From assembly GCA_947474855.1 (NCBI GenBank), contig CANJKV010000020.1, forward strand, positions 1 to 33,293: 33,293 bases of DNA, written 5' to 3'. The DNA is from Aurantimonadaceae bacterium (GTDB lineage Bacteria > Pseudomonadota > Alphaproteobacteria > Rhizobiales > Rhizobiaceae). Below, piece after piece: positions 13,550-23,720 of the stretch. The notes below the pieces were generated by a model. The model did no database searches, was not told the origin of the DNA, and worked only from the letters and a program-made list of their open reading frames with translations. Made by a program: the position numbers and the translations under genes. Every line of letters begins with the position of its first letter. The stretch's first letter is position 1.

Positions 13550-14116
13550 ATGATCTTCAGCGCAAGGACGCTTCGCGGCACCCTTCTGGCGAGCCTGATG
13601 CTTGTCTGTTCTGCGTCGGTCCAGGCGCAGGAGATCAGCAGCGGCCATCTTGCCGCCGCGCGCAGCGCGATCGGCGCCATCCAGGCCACCGAGCAGTTCG
13701 ACAACATCCTCCTCAACGCCGCGACGCAGATCAAGGCGGAGCTGATCGTCAACAATCCGAACCTCCAGGGCGAGATCTCGACCATGGTGGACGACAAGGC
13801 GATCGAGCTGGCCGCGCGCCGCGGCGACCTGGAGAACGAGGTGGCGCGCGTCTACGCCAAGCTCTTCACCGAGCAGGAGCTGAACGAGATCGCCACCTTC
13901 TACGGGACGGATGCCGGCAAGAAGCTGCTGTCGCAAGGCCCCGTCGCCACGCGCGAGATGATGTCGGCCGCCGACGTCTGGGCCAACGGCATCATGCGCG
14001 ACCTGCGCACCAGCGCCGGCGAGGGCATGCGCCAGATCGTCGCCGCCAACGCGCCGGCCGGCGCCGCCGAGGGCGGCGTCGCGACCCCGACCACGGGCGC
14101 GGCCGCCAGCAACTGA
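13550..14116 (+). CDS. Secreted DUF2059 protein
   Basis: This 188-aa protein has a signal peptide (MIFSARTLRGTLLASLMLVC, then SASVQAQ with cleavage after AQA or nearby). DUF2059 follows, a helical domain with the pattern DDKAIELAARRGDLENEVARVYAKLFTEQELNEIATFYGTDAGKKLL (about 85-130). An alanine/proline-rich tail ends it. The family is periplasmic with no firm biochemical role. ATG 13550 is preferred to TTG 13514 because the signal peptide begins there and a GGAGACGAG stretch precedes it. It is followed by a strong terminator. Confidence 0.85.
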   Translation: MIFSARTLRGTLLASLMLVCSASVQAQEISSGHLAAARSAIGAIQATEQFDNILLNAATQIKAELIVNNPNLQGEISTMVDDKAIELAARRGDLENEVARVYAKLFTEQELNEIATFYGTDAGKKLLSQGPVATREMMSAADVWANGIMRDLRTSAGEGMRQIVAANAPAGAAEGGVATPTTGAAASN

Positions 14117-14170
14117 GATCGCCGGAGCGCCGCCTCTCGGCTGGCGCGGCGCGGCATCCTGCACTACGTG

Positions 14171-14197
14171 AAGGCGGCTCGATTGAGCCGCCTTTTT
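14171..14197 (+). terminator. Intrinsic terminator after the DUF2059 gene
   Basis: AAGGCGGCTC (14171-14180) and GAGCCGCCTT (14185-14194) form a perfect 10-bp stem with a GATT loop and run into five T (14193-14197). Confidence 0.92.
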
Positions 14198-14222
14198 CGT
14201 CTTGCCGAGGAGTGTTCCGCGC

Positions 14223-15623
14223 GTGGCCGATTCCCAGTTCGACTATGACCTCTTCGTGATCGGCGGCGGCTCGGGCGGGGTGCGGGCGGCGCGGCGCGCC
14301 GCCCTCCTCGGCAAGCGCGTCGCCATCGCCGAGGAGTTCCGCTACGGCGGAACCTGCGTCATCCGCGGCTGCGTTCCCAAGAAGCTCTTCGTCTATGCCT
14401 CGCAATTCCCCGAGGCCTTCGAGGATGCTGCCGGCTTCGGCTGGTCGGTCGGCCCCAGCTCGTTCGACTGGCCGACGCTGATCGCCAACAAGGATCGCGA
14501 GATCGACCGGCTGGAGCGGATCTACGCGACCAACCTGGAAAAGGCCGGCGTCGAGATCCTGCGCAGCCGCGCGACGATCGAAGGTCCGAACGAGATCCGC
14601 CTCGTCGCCACCGACAAGCGGGTCACGGCCGGCACGATCCTGATCGCGACCGGCGGGCGGCCGAACCCGTTTCCGGGCCTGCCGGGCGCCGAGCACTGCA
14701 TCTCCTCCAACGAAGCCTTCCACCTGAAGCGGTTGCCGGAATCGATCGTCATCCTGGGCGGCGGCTACATCGCGGTCGAGTTCGCCAACATCTTCGTGAA
14801 CCTCGGCGTCCGCACGACGCTGATCTACCGCGGCAAGGAGATCCTCCAGGGCTTCGACGACGATCTGCGACACGAGCTGCACCAGGCCATGGTGAAGAAG
14901 GGCGTGCGCATCGACTGCGAGGACACGCTCGTCGAGGTGCGGCAGAAGGCCGACGGCCGCTTCGAGGCGCACACGCAGAAGGGCCACGTCCACGACGCGG
15001 ACGAGGTGATGCTGGCGATCGGTCGCAAGCCGAACACCGAGGATCTCGGCTGCGAGAACGCCGGCGTCGAGCTCGACGAGAAGGGCGCCGTCAAGGTCGA
15101 CCGCTATTCCCGCACGACCGCGCCCAACGTCTACGCGGTCGGCGACGTGACGAACCGCGTGCAGCTCACCCCCGTCGCGATCCACGAGGCCATGTGCTTC
15201 GTCGAGACGGCCTTCAAGAACAAGCCGACGGTGCCCGACTACGACACGATCCCGACCGCCGTGTTCTCGCAGCCCGAGATCGGCACGGTCGGCCTGACCG
15301 AGGCGCAGGCGGCGGCGAGCCTCGATTCGGTGGAGATCTACCGCGCCAAGTTCAAGCCGATGCGCAACACCATGTCGGGCCGCGACGAGACGATGCTGGT
15401 GAAGCTCGTGGTGGACGCGGGCACCCGCAAGGTCGTCGGCGCCCATATCCTGGGGCCAGATGCCGGCGAGATGAGCCAGCTCCTCGGCATCGCCGTCAAG
15501 GCGGGGCTGACCAAGGACCAGTTCGACGCGACCATGGCGGTCCACCCGACCGCGGCCGAAGAGCTGGTCACGATGTACGAGCCGACCTATCGCCTGGAAA
15601 AGGGCGAGCGGGTCGCGGCCTGA
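14223..15623 (+). CDS. gor: Glutathione-disulfide reductase
   Basis: This 466-aa FAD flavoprotein reduces oxidised glutathione with NADPH. Visible are the FAD-binding GGGSGGVRAA near the N-terminus, the redox-active pair C45/C50 (GGTCVIRGCVPKK), a second dinucleotide fold (ILGGGYIAVEFA) followed by arginines fit for NADPH, the FAD contact VYAVGDVTN and the catalytic H441/E446 (HPTAAEE). GTG 14223 is chosen because GAGGAG lies 10 nt upstream; an in-frame TTG at 14202 is only a few bases past the terminator. The gamma-glutamylcyclotransferase-like gene starts 21 nt after, suggesting a glutathione-related pair. Confidence 0.95.
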   Translation: MADSQFDYDLFVIGGGSGGVRAARRAALLGKRVAIAEEFRYGGTCVIRGCVPKKLFVYASQFPEAFEDAAGFGWSVGPSSFDWPTLIANKDREIDRLERIYATNLEKAGVEILRSRATIEGPNEIRLVATDKRVTAGTILIATGGRPNPFPGLPGAEHCISSNEAFHLKRLPESIVILGGGYIAVEFANIFVNLGVRTTLIYRGKEILQGFDDDLRHELHQAMVKKGVRIDCEDTLVEVRQKADGRFEAHTQKGHVHDADEVMLAIGRKPNTEDLGCENAGVELDEKGAVKVDRYSRTTAPNVYAVGDVTNRVQLTPVAIHEAMCFVETAFKNKPTVPDYDTIPTAVFSQPEIGTVGLTEAQAAASLDSVEIYRAKFKPMRNTMSGRDETMLVKLVVDAGTRKVVGAHILGPDAGEMSQLLGIAVKAGLTKDQFDATMAVHPTAAEELVTMYEPTYRLEKGERVAA

Positions 15624-15644
15624 CGCGCGATCGGGCGGGGTTTC

Positions 15645-16280
15645 ATGGAGATCCATCCCGACGATCCGGATCTGCGGCGCCTCGGCGAAGCGGGCCGGGT
15701 GGTCGCCTATTTCGGCTACGGTTCGCTGGTGAACCGGCTGACGCTGCGCACCAAGTTCCTGGCGATCCGCCGGGCCGAGGTCGCCGGCTGGCGCCGGTTC
15801 TGGACGCCGCGCGGGAACGGGTCGGGCCCGGCGCTTCTTTCGGTCGCGCGGGAGGAGGACGAGGTGGTGCAGGGCGTCGTGGTCTATGACCATGCCGACC
15901 ACCTTCCGGCCGTGGACGAGCGCGAGGTCGGATACGACCGGCGGATCGTCGATCCGGGTCGCGTGACCATCGAGGCGTCGCCGCTTCCGGCCGTGCCGCT
16001 CCACATCTACGAGGCGCCGCGTCTGGCGACGGCCGAGGGCGCCGCCGCGCCGCCGATCCTGCAATCCTACCTCGACGCCGTGCTGCAGGGCTTCCTGGTG
16101 CTTTACGGCGAAGCCGGGGTTCGGCGCTTCGTGTCCCGAACCGAAGGCTTCGCCCGCACGATCCTCGCCGACCGGCACGCGCCGCGCTATCCGCGCGCCG
16201 TCCGGCTGGACGAGGCGGACGCCGCCTTGTTCGACCGCCTCGTGCGCGAGGCGGGCGCTCGCATGGAACAGTGTCCCTGA
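15645..16280 (+). CDS. Gamma-glutamylcyclotransferase-like protein
   Basis: This 211-aa protein begins with the family signature VVAYFGYGSLVNR (about 19-31), the substrate loop of GGCT/AIG2-like enzymes. A conserved acidic residue, the usual catalytic Glu, is plausible in AVDEREVGYDRR. Members cleave gamma-glutamyl peptides to 5-oxoproline. Placed just behind gor it may belong to glutathione turnover, but the substrate is inferred. The C-terminal half (GVRRFVSRTEGFARTILADR) extends beyond the minimal domain. Confidence 0.75.
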   Translation: MEIHPDDPDLRRLGEAGRVVAYFGYGSLVNRLTLRTKFLAIRRAEVAGWRRFWTPRGNGSGPALLSVAREEDEVVQGVVVYDHADHLPAVDEREVGYDRRIVDPGRVTIEASPLPAVPLHIYEAPRLATAEGAAAPPILQSYLDAVLQGFLVLYGEAGVRRFVSRTEGFARTILADRHAPRYPRAVRLDEADAALFDRLVREAGARMEQCP

Positions 16281-16447
16281 GCGGCAAGCCCTCGCGCCGG
16301 GAAAGATGACATTTCGGCAAAACGGTGCTTAAAGGCGCGCGACGCGATGCGGGCGCGGCCGAAACCGGCCGGACCGACCCTCGAATCCCGAAAACCCGGT
16401 CGCGAACGGAAAGTCCCGCCCGGACGAGGGCGGCGAAGGAGGCGTGC

Positions 16448-17836
16448 ATGGCTGCTGCGAACTGGACCCCGTCGAGCTGGCGTTCCAAGCCGATCGAGCA
16501 GGTGCCGTCCTATCCCGACGCCGCCGCGCTGGCCGATACCGAGAAGCGACTCGCGAGCTTTCCGCCGCTGGTGTTTGCAGGCGAGGCCCGCAAGCTCACC
16601 GCAGCGCTCGGTGAGGTGGCCGAGGGACGCGCCTTCCTTCTGCAGGGGGGCGACTGCGCCGAAAGCTTCGCCGAGCACGGCGCGGACAACATCCGCGACT
16701 TCTTCCGCGCCTTCCTGCAGATGGCCGTCGTCCTGACCTTCGCCGGCTCGCAGCCGGTGGTGAAGGTCGGCCGCATCGCCGGTCAGTTCGCCAAGCCGCG
16801 CTCGTCGCCGAACGAGACGGTGAACGGCGTTTCGCTGCCGTCCTACCGCGGCGACATCATCAACGGCACCGAGTTCGACGAGGCCTCGCGCGTTCCGAAC
16901 CCGGAGCGCCAGATCATGGCCTATCGCCAGTCCGCCGCGACGCTGAACCTCCTGCGCGCCTTCGCGCAGGGCGGCTACGCCAATCTCGAGAACGTCCAGC
17001 AGTGGATGCTCGGCTTCGTGTCCGGCAGCCCGGAGGCCGAGCGCTACGGCAAGCTCGCCGACCGCATCTCCGAGACGATGCAGTTCATGCGCGCGATCGG
17101 GATCGACGCCGACAACAACCGGTCGCTTCGCGAGACCGACTTCTTCACCAGCCACGAGGCGCTGCTTCTCGGCTACGAGGAAGCGCTGACGCGCGTCGAT
17201 TCGACCTCCGGCGACTGGTACGGCACGTCCGGCCACATGATCTGGATCGGCGACCGCACGCGCCAGGAGAACAACGCCCACGTCGAGTACTGCCGCGGCA
17301 TCAAGAACCCGGTCGGCCTGAAGTGCGGCCCCTCGCTGGAGCCGGACGCGCTCCTGCGTCTCGTCGACAAGCTGAACCCGGAGAACCGCGCCGGCCGCCT
17401 GACGCTGATCACCCGCTTCGGCCACGAGAAGGTCGAGGCGCATCTGCCCAAGCTCGTCCGCGCCATCCAGCGCGAGGGACGCAAGGTGGTCTGGTCCTGC
17501 GACCCGATGCACGGCAACACCATCACCGCCAACGGATACAAGACGCGGCCCTTCGACCGCATCCTCAGCGAGATCGAGGGCTTCTTCGCGGTTCACCGGG
17601 CGGAAGGCAGCCATGCCGGCGGCATCCACGTCGAGATGACCGGCAAGGACGTGACGGAGTGCACGGGCGGCACGCGGCCGGTTCTCGCCGAGAACCTGTC
17701 CGACCGCTACCACACGCATTGCGACCCGCGGCTCAACGCCAACCAGGCGCTGGAGCTGTCCTTCCTCGTCGCCGAGCTTCTCAAGAAGGACCGCGAGACC
17801 GTGGCCCAGCCCGAGAAGCACGCGGTGAACTTCTGA
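16448..17836 (+). CDS. Class II 3-deoxy-7-phosphoheptulonate (DAHP) synthase
   Basis: This 462-aa enzyme makes DAHP from phosphoenolpyruvate and erythrose 4-phosphate, the first step of the shikimate pathway. Class II features are clear: [11 protein letters not shown] (65-75, metal-binding Cys), [30 protein letters not shown] and [15 protein letters not shown]. Length is typical of the bacterial/plant class II family. ATG 16448 has GGAGG 6 nt upstream; the longer frame from 16325 is not conserved. The GFA gene begins 13 nt after the stop. Symbols used for this gene vary (aroF/aroG), so none is assigned. Confidence 0.94.
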   Translation: MAAANWTPSSWRSKPIEQVPSYPDAAALADTEKRLASFPPLVFAGEARKLTAALGEVAEGRAFLLQGGDCAESFAEHGADNIRDFFRAFLQMAVVLTFAGSQPVVKVGRIAGQFAKPRSSPNETVNGVSLPSYRGDIINGTEFDEASRVPNPERQIMAYRQSAATLNLLRAFAQGGYANLENVQQWMLGFVSGSPEAERYGKLADRISETMQFMRAIGIDADNNRSLRETDFFTSHEALLLGYEEALTRVDSTSGDWYGTSGHMIWIGDRTRQENNAHVEYCRGIKNPVGLKCGPSLEPDALLRLVDKLNPENRAGRLTLITRFGHEKVEAHLPKLVRAIQREGRKVVWSCDPMHGNTITANGYKTRPFDRILSEIEGFFAVHRAEGSHAGGIHVEMTGKDVTECTGGTRPVLAENLSDRYHTHCDPRLNANQALELSFLVAELLKKDRETVAQPEKHAVNF

Positions 17837-17849
17837 GGGCGGGAAGGCG

Positions 17850-18272
17850 ATGAGCGCGGCCGAGGCGAGCGAGGCGGCGGTCCATACGGGCCGCTGCCTC
17901 TGCGGCGCCGTGCGCTTCGAGGCGCGCGGCGAGCTTCGGCCGGTCATCTACTGCCACTGCGAGTCCTGCCGGCGCCAGTCGGGCCACTTCTTCGCCTGCA
18001 CCAGTGTTACCGACGACCGCCTGACGGTGTTCGACGAGGGCGGAACGCTGGCCTGGTTCTCCGCGACGCCGGCGGCTGAGCGCGGCTTCTGCCGCACTTG
18101 CGGCTCAGCCCTGTTCTGGAAGCCGGCGGAGGGCGCGCGCATCTCGATCGAGGCCGGCTCGTTCGACGAGCCCTCGGGCCTCGTCGCCTCGCACCACATC
18201 TTCGTGGGCGAGAAGGGCAGCTACTACGAGATCACCGACGGCCTGCCGCAATTCGTCGGCGACGACGAGTGA
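17850..18272 (+). CDS. GFA-family (glutathione-dependent formaldehyde-activating-like) zinc protein
   Basis: This 140-aa protein carries the GFA/CENP-V zinc sites: C16-x-C18 (GRCLCGAVRF), C35-x-C37-x-x-C40 (YCHCESCRRQSG) and C81-x-x-C84 (FCRTCGSALFW). The founding member was linked to formaldehyde-glutathione adduct formation, but most members have no proven reaction. It follows DAHP synthase closely and may be co-transcribed without functional tie. Confidence 0.88.
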   Translation: MSAAEASEAAVHTGRCLCGAVRFEARGELRPVIYCHCESCRRQSGHFFACTSVTDDRLTVFDEGGTLAWFSATPAAERGFCRTCGSALFWKPAEGARISIEAGSFDEPSGLVASHHIFVGEKGSYYEITDGLPQFVGDDE

Positions 18273-18365
18273 TGCGGGATCGGTGAACGATGCGTCGGAT
18301 GCGCGGCATCTGACGCTCGCAGGTGCGGGTCGCTACCTTCTCCTCACGATCGAGGAGCCCCTCCC

Positions 18366-19235
18366 ATGCGCCAGCCGAGCCTGTTCATTTCCCACGGTGC
18401 GCCCGACATCGCCATCGCCGACACGCCGGCGACGGCCTTCCTGCGCGGCCTCTTCGCCCGGCTTGTCAAGCCACGCGCCATCCTCGTGGCGAGCGCCCAT
18501 TTCGAGGCGCAGGGCGTGGTCCTCGTGTCCGCCGACGCTGCGCCCGCCACGATCCGCGACTTCGGCGGCTTCGACCGCCGCCTCTACGAGATCGACTATC
18601 CCGCGCCCGGCGAGCCGGCGCTCGCGGGCGAGATCGTCGCGCGGCTCGCCGCGGCCGGCATGCCGGCACGTCCGGCCGTCGATCGCGGCTTCGATCACGG
18701 CACCTGGGTCCCGCTGCACCTGATGCGGCCGGAAGCTGACGTGCCGGTGGTTCAGGTCTCGGTCGATCCTTCCGCCGGCCCCGAGCACCACCGGCGGCTG
18801 GGCGCCGCTCTGCGCGCCTTCCGCGACGAGGACGTGCTGGTGATCGGCTCGGGCGCCTTCACGCATGACCTGCGCGCCGCCTTCGTCAACGTGCGGTCCG
18901 GCCGGCGCGATGCGGAGGTTCCGGCCTTCGTCGACGCCTTCGCGAACTGGATGTCGGCGCGCATCCTGGCCGGCGACCGCGCTGCGCTGATCGACTACCG
19001 AGTCCGAGCGCCCTTCGCCGTGCAGAACCATCCCAGCGACGAGCACCTGATGCCGCTCTTCGTAGCGCTCGGCGCGGCCGGTGAGGCCGAACCGGTGCAA
19101 CTCCTGCATTCCAGCCGCGATTACGGAGCCATCGGGATGGAAGCCTTTGCCTTCGGCTTGAACGAAGCACCGACCGCAGCGGCGATGGAGGTGGACCCGC
19201 TTCGGCACCTGCCGCGGGTCGGCTCCTTCGCCTGA
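18366..19235 (+). CDS. YgiD-type class III extradiol dioxygenase (DODA family)
   Basis: This 289-aa LigB-like protein has the metal-site histidines H10 (FISHGAPD) and H45 (VASAHFEA), the catalytic region DHGTWVPLHLM (110-120), GSGAFTHDLR, and NHPSDEHLMPL near the C-terminus. The family includes 4,5-DOPA dioxygenases and uses one non-haem metal ion to open catechol rings; the natural bacterial substrate is usually unknown. It is convergent with the dedA-type gene, 7 nt apart. Confidence 0.88.
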   Translation: MRQPSLFISHGAPDIAIADTPATAFLRGLFARLVKPRAILVASAHFEAQGVVLVSADAAPATIRDFGGFDRRLYEIDYPAPGEPALAGEIVARLAAAGMPARPAVDRGFDHGTWVPLHLMRPEADVPVVQVSVDPSAGPEHHRRLGAALRAFRDEDVLVIGSGAFTHDLRAAFVNVRSGRRDAEVPAFVDAFANWMSARILAGDRAALIDYRVRAPFAVQNHPSDEHLMPLFVALGAAGEAEPVQLLHSSRDYGAIGMEAFAFGLNEAPTAAAMEVDPLRHLPRVGSFA

Positions 19236-19242
19236 CTCGGCC

Positions 19243-19839
19243 TCAGTCGGCCTCGTTGCCGCGTCGGCGCTGCAGCAATGCTGGACCCCATTGGCGCCAG
19301 GCGAACCAGCCGGCGAGCCCGACGGCGATCACCGCGAGCGCGATGCCGACGCCGCGCTCCACCACCTCGAGCCGCGCGAAGACGGCGCCGATCGCGTGGC
19401 CGAAGACGAAGCCGATCGTCGTGAAGAGCGTCGCCCAGAGCCCGGCGCCGACGAGATTTAGGATCAGGAAGCGCGTGACCGAAATCCGGCTCAGCCCGAG
19501 AGCGATCAGCCCCGGCATGCGAAGCCCGTAGATGTAGCGGTTCACGATCACGAAGAAGGCCTGGTAGCGCTCCACGAGGCGGATGGCTTTCGCGAACTTG
19601 TCGCGCCGCCGCCAGCGCGCCACCCAACGATGATTGCTCCAGAAGCGCGCGAACAGGAACACCGACAGGTCGCCCAGGAAGGAGCCGATGAAGGCGAGGG
19701 CGATGATGAATTCGAAGGGATAGGAGCCGCGATAGGCGAGAAAGCCGCCGATGATCGCGAACACCTCACCCTCGAAGAAGGTGCCGATGAAGACGATCAC
19801 GGGGCCGAACTGGCTGATGAGGCTGAGAATCTCGTTCAC
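19243..19839 (-). CDS. DedA-family membrane protein
   Basis: This 198-aa protein has several hydrophobic segments (about 8-32, 45-65, 125-155, 160-182). DedA/VTT-domain marks are FFEGEVFAIIGGFLA near the first segment, GDLSVFLFARFW, and NRYIYGLRMPGLIALGLSRI with the conserved arginine. DedA proteins are inner-membrane, linked to lipid-carrier recycling and membrane-potential homeostasis. GTG 19839 is the start, with GGAG 5 nt before it. Confidence 0.9.
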   Translation of the reverse strand: MNEILSLISQFGPVIVFIGTFFEGEVFAIIGGFLAYRGSYPFEFIIALAFIGSFLGDLSVFLFARFWSNHRWVARWRRRDKFAKAIRLVERYQAFFVIVNRYIYGLRMPGLIALGLSRISVTRFLILNLVGAGLWATLFTTIGFVFGHAIGAVFARLEVVERGVGIALAVIAVGLAGWFAWRQWGPALLQRRRGNEAD

Positions 19840-20129
19840 GCGGTCTCCGAGGCGAGGCGGCGGCCGCTCTGTTGAACGGGGCGTGCGGAGCCGGACGGCG
19901 GCACATCGCGCCCGTCAGCCGGGTTGCCGCCGAGAGCGGCGGCCGGCTGCGATTCGAGGGCCGGAGCTATTACGACCCGCGTGCGACATCCGTCAAACGC
20001 CGCGGCGCCGGGTTCGATCCAGCTTGCCGGCGGTCCTGGCCGTGAATGGCGAGGAATGGCAGTGTCACGGCATCCTTTTCCTCGCTGGTGCCGATCGCCG
20101 CGCCGCTCGTCCCAGGCAGCTCGCGCTCC

Positions 20130-21407
20130 ATGTCCTTTCTCGCGCGGAACGCCCGCTGGATCGCAGGCGGCTTCCTTCTCTGCTTCTTCTCCTCCTTCGG
20201 GCAGACCTTCTTCATCGCGCTGTCGAGCGCCGATATCCGGCGCGAGCTGGACCTGTCGAACGGCGGCTTCGGCCTCGTCTACATGGCCGCGACGCTCGCC
20301 AGCGCCGCGACGCTCCCCTTGTTCGGACGGCTGCTCGACGCCTGGTCGACCCGCGCCATGGCGGCGAGCGTGATCGCGATCCTCGCCGGCGCCTGTCTGC
20401 TGATGGCCGCGGCGGGCAACCTCGTCCTCTTGGTTCTCGCGATCTACCTCCTGCGCCTCTTCGGCCAGGGCATGATGTCCCAGACCGCCTACACCGCGAC
20501 CGGCCGCTGGTTCTCGGCCAATCGCGGGCGGGCGACCTCGCTCGTGACCCTCGGCTTCATGGGCGGGGAAGCGCTGTTTCCGCTGCTGTTCCTCGCGGGC
20601 GCCGAGATCCTCGGCTGGCGCGGCAACTGGATCGCCGCCGCCGCGCTCCTCGCGGGCCTCGCCCCGCCGCTGATCGCCGGCCTCGCGGCGCGTGAGCGAG
20701 ACCCGTCGGCCAAACCCGCGGCGGCGGGCGGTCGCGCGCCCGCGCCCGACCGCACCCGCGGCGAAGTGCTGCGCGACTGGCGCTTCCATGTCGTCTGCTT
20801 CGGCGTCCTCGCGCCGCCCTTCGTCGTCACAACGCTGTTCTTCCACCAGAACTATCTGACGGAGCTGCGCGGCTGGCCGAACGGGCTGATCGCCGCGGCC
20901 TTCCCGCTTTTGTCGGCTACGTCCGTCGTCTTCGTGCTCGTTTGCGGCTGGCTGATCGACCGTTTCACGGCGGTGCGCATCCTGCCCTTCTTCCTCCTGC
21001 CGCTGATTTTCGCCTGCCTCGCCGCAGCCAACGTTGAAGACGCCTGGGCGGTCCCCGTCTTCATGGTGCTCGTCGGCGCATCCAACGGGCTCAACGGCAC
21101 CCTCGTCGGCGCGCTCTGGCCCGAGCTCTACGGCACGCGCCATCTCGGTGCGATCCGCTCCGTGGTCTGGGCCGCGATCGTCCTCGGCAGCGCGGTCGGT
21201 CCGGGCCTCACCGGCGTCCTCATTGACCAAGGCGTCTCCTATCCAGCCCAGATCAACGCCATGGCACTCTATGGCCTCGTCTACCTCACCGTCTTCGCGT
21301 TCGTCGCACCGCGGCTCACGCCGCGCGCCGTGCCCGCGCAGGCGCTGGCCGAGCCGCCGCTCCTCCAGCCCGGCTCCGGCGAGCCCTTGTCGCCGGGCAA
21401 AGGCTGA
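20130..21407 (+). CDS. MFS transporter
   Basis: From ATG 20130 this is a 425-aa permease with about twelve hydrophobic segments. The loop after segment 2 reads GRLLDAWSTR, the MFS motif A equivalent (G-x-x-x-D-x-x-x-x-R). A charged central loop (ERDPSAKPAAAGGRAPAPD) separates the halves. It is likely an exporter or organic-anion transporter of the inner membrane; the substrate cannot be told. ATG 20130 is favoured because hydrophobic segment 1 follows soon after; an in-frame ATG at 20046 would add 28 unconserved residues. The gltX gene begins 35 nt downstream. Confidence 0.85.
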   Translation: MSFLARNARWIAGGFLLCFFSSFGQTFFIALSSADIRRELDLSNGGFGLVYMAATLASAATLPLFGRLLDAWSTRAMAASVIAILAGACLLMAAAGNLVLLVLAIYLLRLFGQGMMSQTAYTATGRWFSANRGRATSLVTLGFMGGEALFPLLFLAGAEILGWRGNWIAAAALLAGLAPPLIAGLAARERDPSAKPAAAGGRAPAPDRTRGEVLRDWRFHVVCFGVLAPPFVVTTLFFHQNYLTELRGWPNGLIAAAFPLLSATSVVFVLVCGWLIDRFTAVRILPFFLLPLIFACLAAANVEDAWAVPVFMVLVGASNGLNGTLVGALWPELYGTRHLGAIRSVVWAAIVLGSAVGPGLTGVLIDQGVSYPAQINAMALYGLVYLTVFAFVAPRLTPRAVPAQALAEPPLLQPGSGEPLSPGKG

Positions 21408-21442
21408 TTGCCAGCCGGCCCGGCTTGGCCTAGGTCGCGAAC

Positions 21443-22816
21443 ATGACGGTCTTCGTTCGCTTCGCGCCCTCGCCGACGGGCTTCATCCACATCGGCAATC
21501 TGCGCACCGCGCTGTTCAACTGGCTCTACGCCGCCCGCGAGGGCGGGCGCTTCCTCCTGCGCTTCGACGACACCGACGCGGAGCGCTCGCGTGCCGAATA
21601 TGCGGAGGCGATCGTCGAGGATCTCGCCTGGATCGGCGTCCGTCCGCACATGACGCTCCGCCAGTCCGACCGTGTCGGGCTCTACGACACGAGCGCCGAC
21701 CGCCTTCGCGACCGCGGCCTCCTTTATCCCTGCTACGAGACGCCCGACGAGCTGGACCGCCGCCGCAAGCGGCTGATGGGCCGCGGCCTGCCGCCGGTCT
21801 ACGGCCGCGACGCGCTGAAGCTCAGCGAGGATGACCGCCGGCGGCTGGAGGAGGAGGGGCGACGCCCGCACTGGCGGTTCCTTCTGCCGAACTTCGAGGC
21901 CGATCCGTTGCAGCCGCGCCGGACGATCGTCGATTGGGACGACCTCGTGCGCGGTCCCCAGAGCGTCGACCTCGCCTCGCTCTCCGATCCCGTGCTGGTG
22001 CGCGAGGACGGCAGCTTCCTCTACACGCTGCCCTCGGTCGTCGACGACGGCGAGCTCGGCATCACCCACGTCATCCGCGGCGACGACCATGTGACGAATA
22101 CCGGCGTCCAGATCGCGCTGTTCGAAGCGCTCGGCTTCGTGCCGCCGCGATTCGGCCACCACAATCTCCTCACAACCGTCAGCGGGGAAGGGCTGTCGAA
22201 GCGCAGCGGGTCGCTCAGCCTGCGGACGCTGCGGGCGGAGGGATACGAGCCGATGGCCGTCGCCTCGCTCGCCGTCGAAGTCGGCATGTCCGGCTCGATC
22301 GAGGCGCTGCCGAGCCTCGACGCGCTCGCCGGGCGGCTGGACCTGTCCGCCGTCTCGCAGTCCGCCGCCAAGTTCGATCCGGCCGAGCTCGACCGGCTGA
22401 GCGCCGAACTGGTCCACGCCAAGCCGCACGGCGAGGTCGCAGATGCCCTGCGCGGCTTCGGTGTTCCGGAGACCGAGAGCGAGGCGTTCTGGCGCGCGGT
22501 CGCCGGCAACTGCGCGCGCGTGGCCGATGCGGCCGCGTGGGCCGGCATCGTCTACGGCGCGCCGGCTTCCACTCCCGACCTCGATGACGAGGACCGCGCA
22601 TTCGTGCGCGACGCGCTCGATCGCCTGCCGGAGGAGCCGTTCGACCGTGACACCTGGAAGACCTGGACGAACCGCCTCAAGGCCGAGACGGGCCGCAAGG
22701 GCCGGGCGCTCTTCATGCCGCTGCGTCAAGCGCTGACCGGCCTCGATCACGGTCCGGAAATGTCGGAACTCCTGCCGCTCATTGGTCGGGAAAGAACGCT
22801 GGCCCGACGACCCTGA
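21443..22816 (+). CDS. gltX: Glutamate--tRNA ligase
   Basis: This 457-aa class I synthetase has the HIGH-type motif H16-I-G-N19 ([13 protein letters not shown]) and the KMSKS-type motif L251-S-K-R-S255 ([10 protein letters not shown]). [10 protein letters not shown] (40-49) is the amino-acid and acceptor-binding region. It charges tRNA-Glu, and in many alphaproteobacteria two GltX paralogues share tRNA-Glu and tRNA-Gln; which type this is cannot be settled here. Its 3' end overlaps the convergent DUF2865 gene by 38 nt. Confidence 0.93.
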   Translation: MTVFVRFAPSPTGFIHIGNLRTALFNWLYAAREGGRFLLRFDDTDAERSRAEYAEAIVEDLAWIGVRPHMTLRQSDRVGLYDTSADRLRDRGLLYPCYETPDELDRRRKRLMGRGLPPVYGRDALKLSEDDRRRLEEEGRRPHWRFLLPNFEADPLQPRRTIVDWDDLVRGPQSVDLASLSDPVLVREDGSFLYTLPSVVDDGELGITHVIRGDDHVTNTGVQIALFEALGFVPPRFGHHNLLTTVSGEGLSKRSGSLSLRTLRAEGYEPMAVASLAVEVGMSGSIEALPSLDALAGRLDLSAVSQSAAKFDPAELDRLSAELVHAKPHGEVADALRGFGVPETESEAFWRAVAGNCARVADAAAWAGIVYGAPASTPDLDDEDRAFVRDALDRLPEEPFDRDTWKTWTNRLKAETGRKGRALFMPLRQALTGLDHGPEMSELLPLIGRERTLARRP

Positions 22817-23609
22817 TCGTCTTCTTCGGCGCGTCATCGAGTGTCGCCGTCTCGATCGCGGCGGGGGCATTCGGGTCCGGGCGCCAGCGCGGGACCGGGA
22901 TCGTCCAGAGTTCGGGCGGTCCGGCCTTCGGCTCCTCCTCGAGATAGGCGGGCACCGCCTGAAGCACCGGCGTCGGAATGCGGCAGCCGCAGGTCTCCGG
23001 GTCCTTTGAGGGACCCTTCAGCTTGTACAGGAAGGCGTTGGTGAGGTCGGTATAGGGCGAGCCCGAGATCGAACGCATCTGGTCGCTCGTTTCGCCCATG
23101 ACCTTGTGGACGTAGAGGCTGACCTCCATGCCGGGGCAGCGCGCTTGGCAGGCCTGCTGGTCGGCGTCGAACCGGTCCTCCGTGGTGGAGAAGCTGATCG
23201 GGAAGAAGTAGCCGTCGCAGCTGCGCACGCACATCGTCGTGTAGGTGCCGCCGCGCGCGTAGACCGGCCCTTCGGGGGCGCGGGTCCGCCGGCGCTCGGC
23301 CGCGGGCCGCGAGCGGCGCGCCTGCCGGCGCTCGAACGAGGCGCGCTGACGGATCACCCGCCGCGGCGCGACCCGCTGGGAGCCCCGCCATTCGCGCATG
23401 CGCCCGATCAGGCCGCCGTCCTGCACCAGGATCACGGGCGCCGCGCAGGCCGCGCCGACGCACGCCGCGGTCTGGACGGGAGGCGCCGAGCCGGAACCGG
23501 CCTCCGCAGCCGTGACCGACAGGGCGGCAAGTCCAACCATGCCGACGAGGGCACCCGCACGGCCCCAGCGGCTCAGTCCGTAAAACGATCCCGCGCCGGC
23601 GTTCGACAT
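22779..23609 (-). CDS. DUF2865 protein, exported
   Basis: This 276-aa protein begins with a signal/anchor ([20 protein letters not shown], cleavage near AEA). A basic, arginine-rich linker follows ([20 protein letters not shown]). The DUF2865 core is cysteine-containing: [18 protein letters not shown], then [15 protein letters not shown] and CGCRIP. The core is typical of Rhizobiales, and no reaction is known. It overlaps the gltX end. Confidence 0.85.
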   Translation of the reverse strand: MSNAGAGSFYGLSRWGRAGALVGMVGLAALSVTAAEAGSGSAPPVQTAACVGAACAAPVILVQDGGLIGRMREWRGSQRVAPRRVIRQRASFERRQARRSRPAAERRRTRAPEGPVYARGGTYTTMCVRSCDGYFFPISFSTTEDRFDADQQACQARCPGMEVSLYVHKVMGETSDQMRSISGSPYTDLTNAFLYKLKGPSKDPETCGCRIPTPVLQAVPAYLEEEPKAGPPELWTIPVPRWRPDPNAPAAIETATLDDAPKKTIRVVGPAFFPDQ

Positions 23610-23720
23610 GCCCGCCCCTCTTCCCCGTACGATGCTTCGAGGGTCGGTATTTAGGATCGCTTAGTATTCTTCCAGGCCGATTTCGGGCTTTCCCCGGCTA
23701 TCGCCCTTGGCCGCAAATCC

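Noticed and set aside
19836-21230. 464-aa minus-strand frame opposite the MFS transporter
   Set aside because: Its composition is highly charged and without domains, mirrored from a clear membrane transporter on the plus strand.
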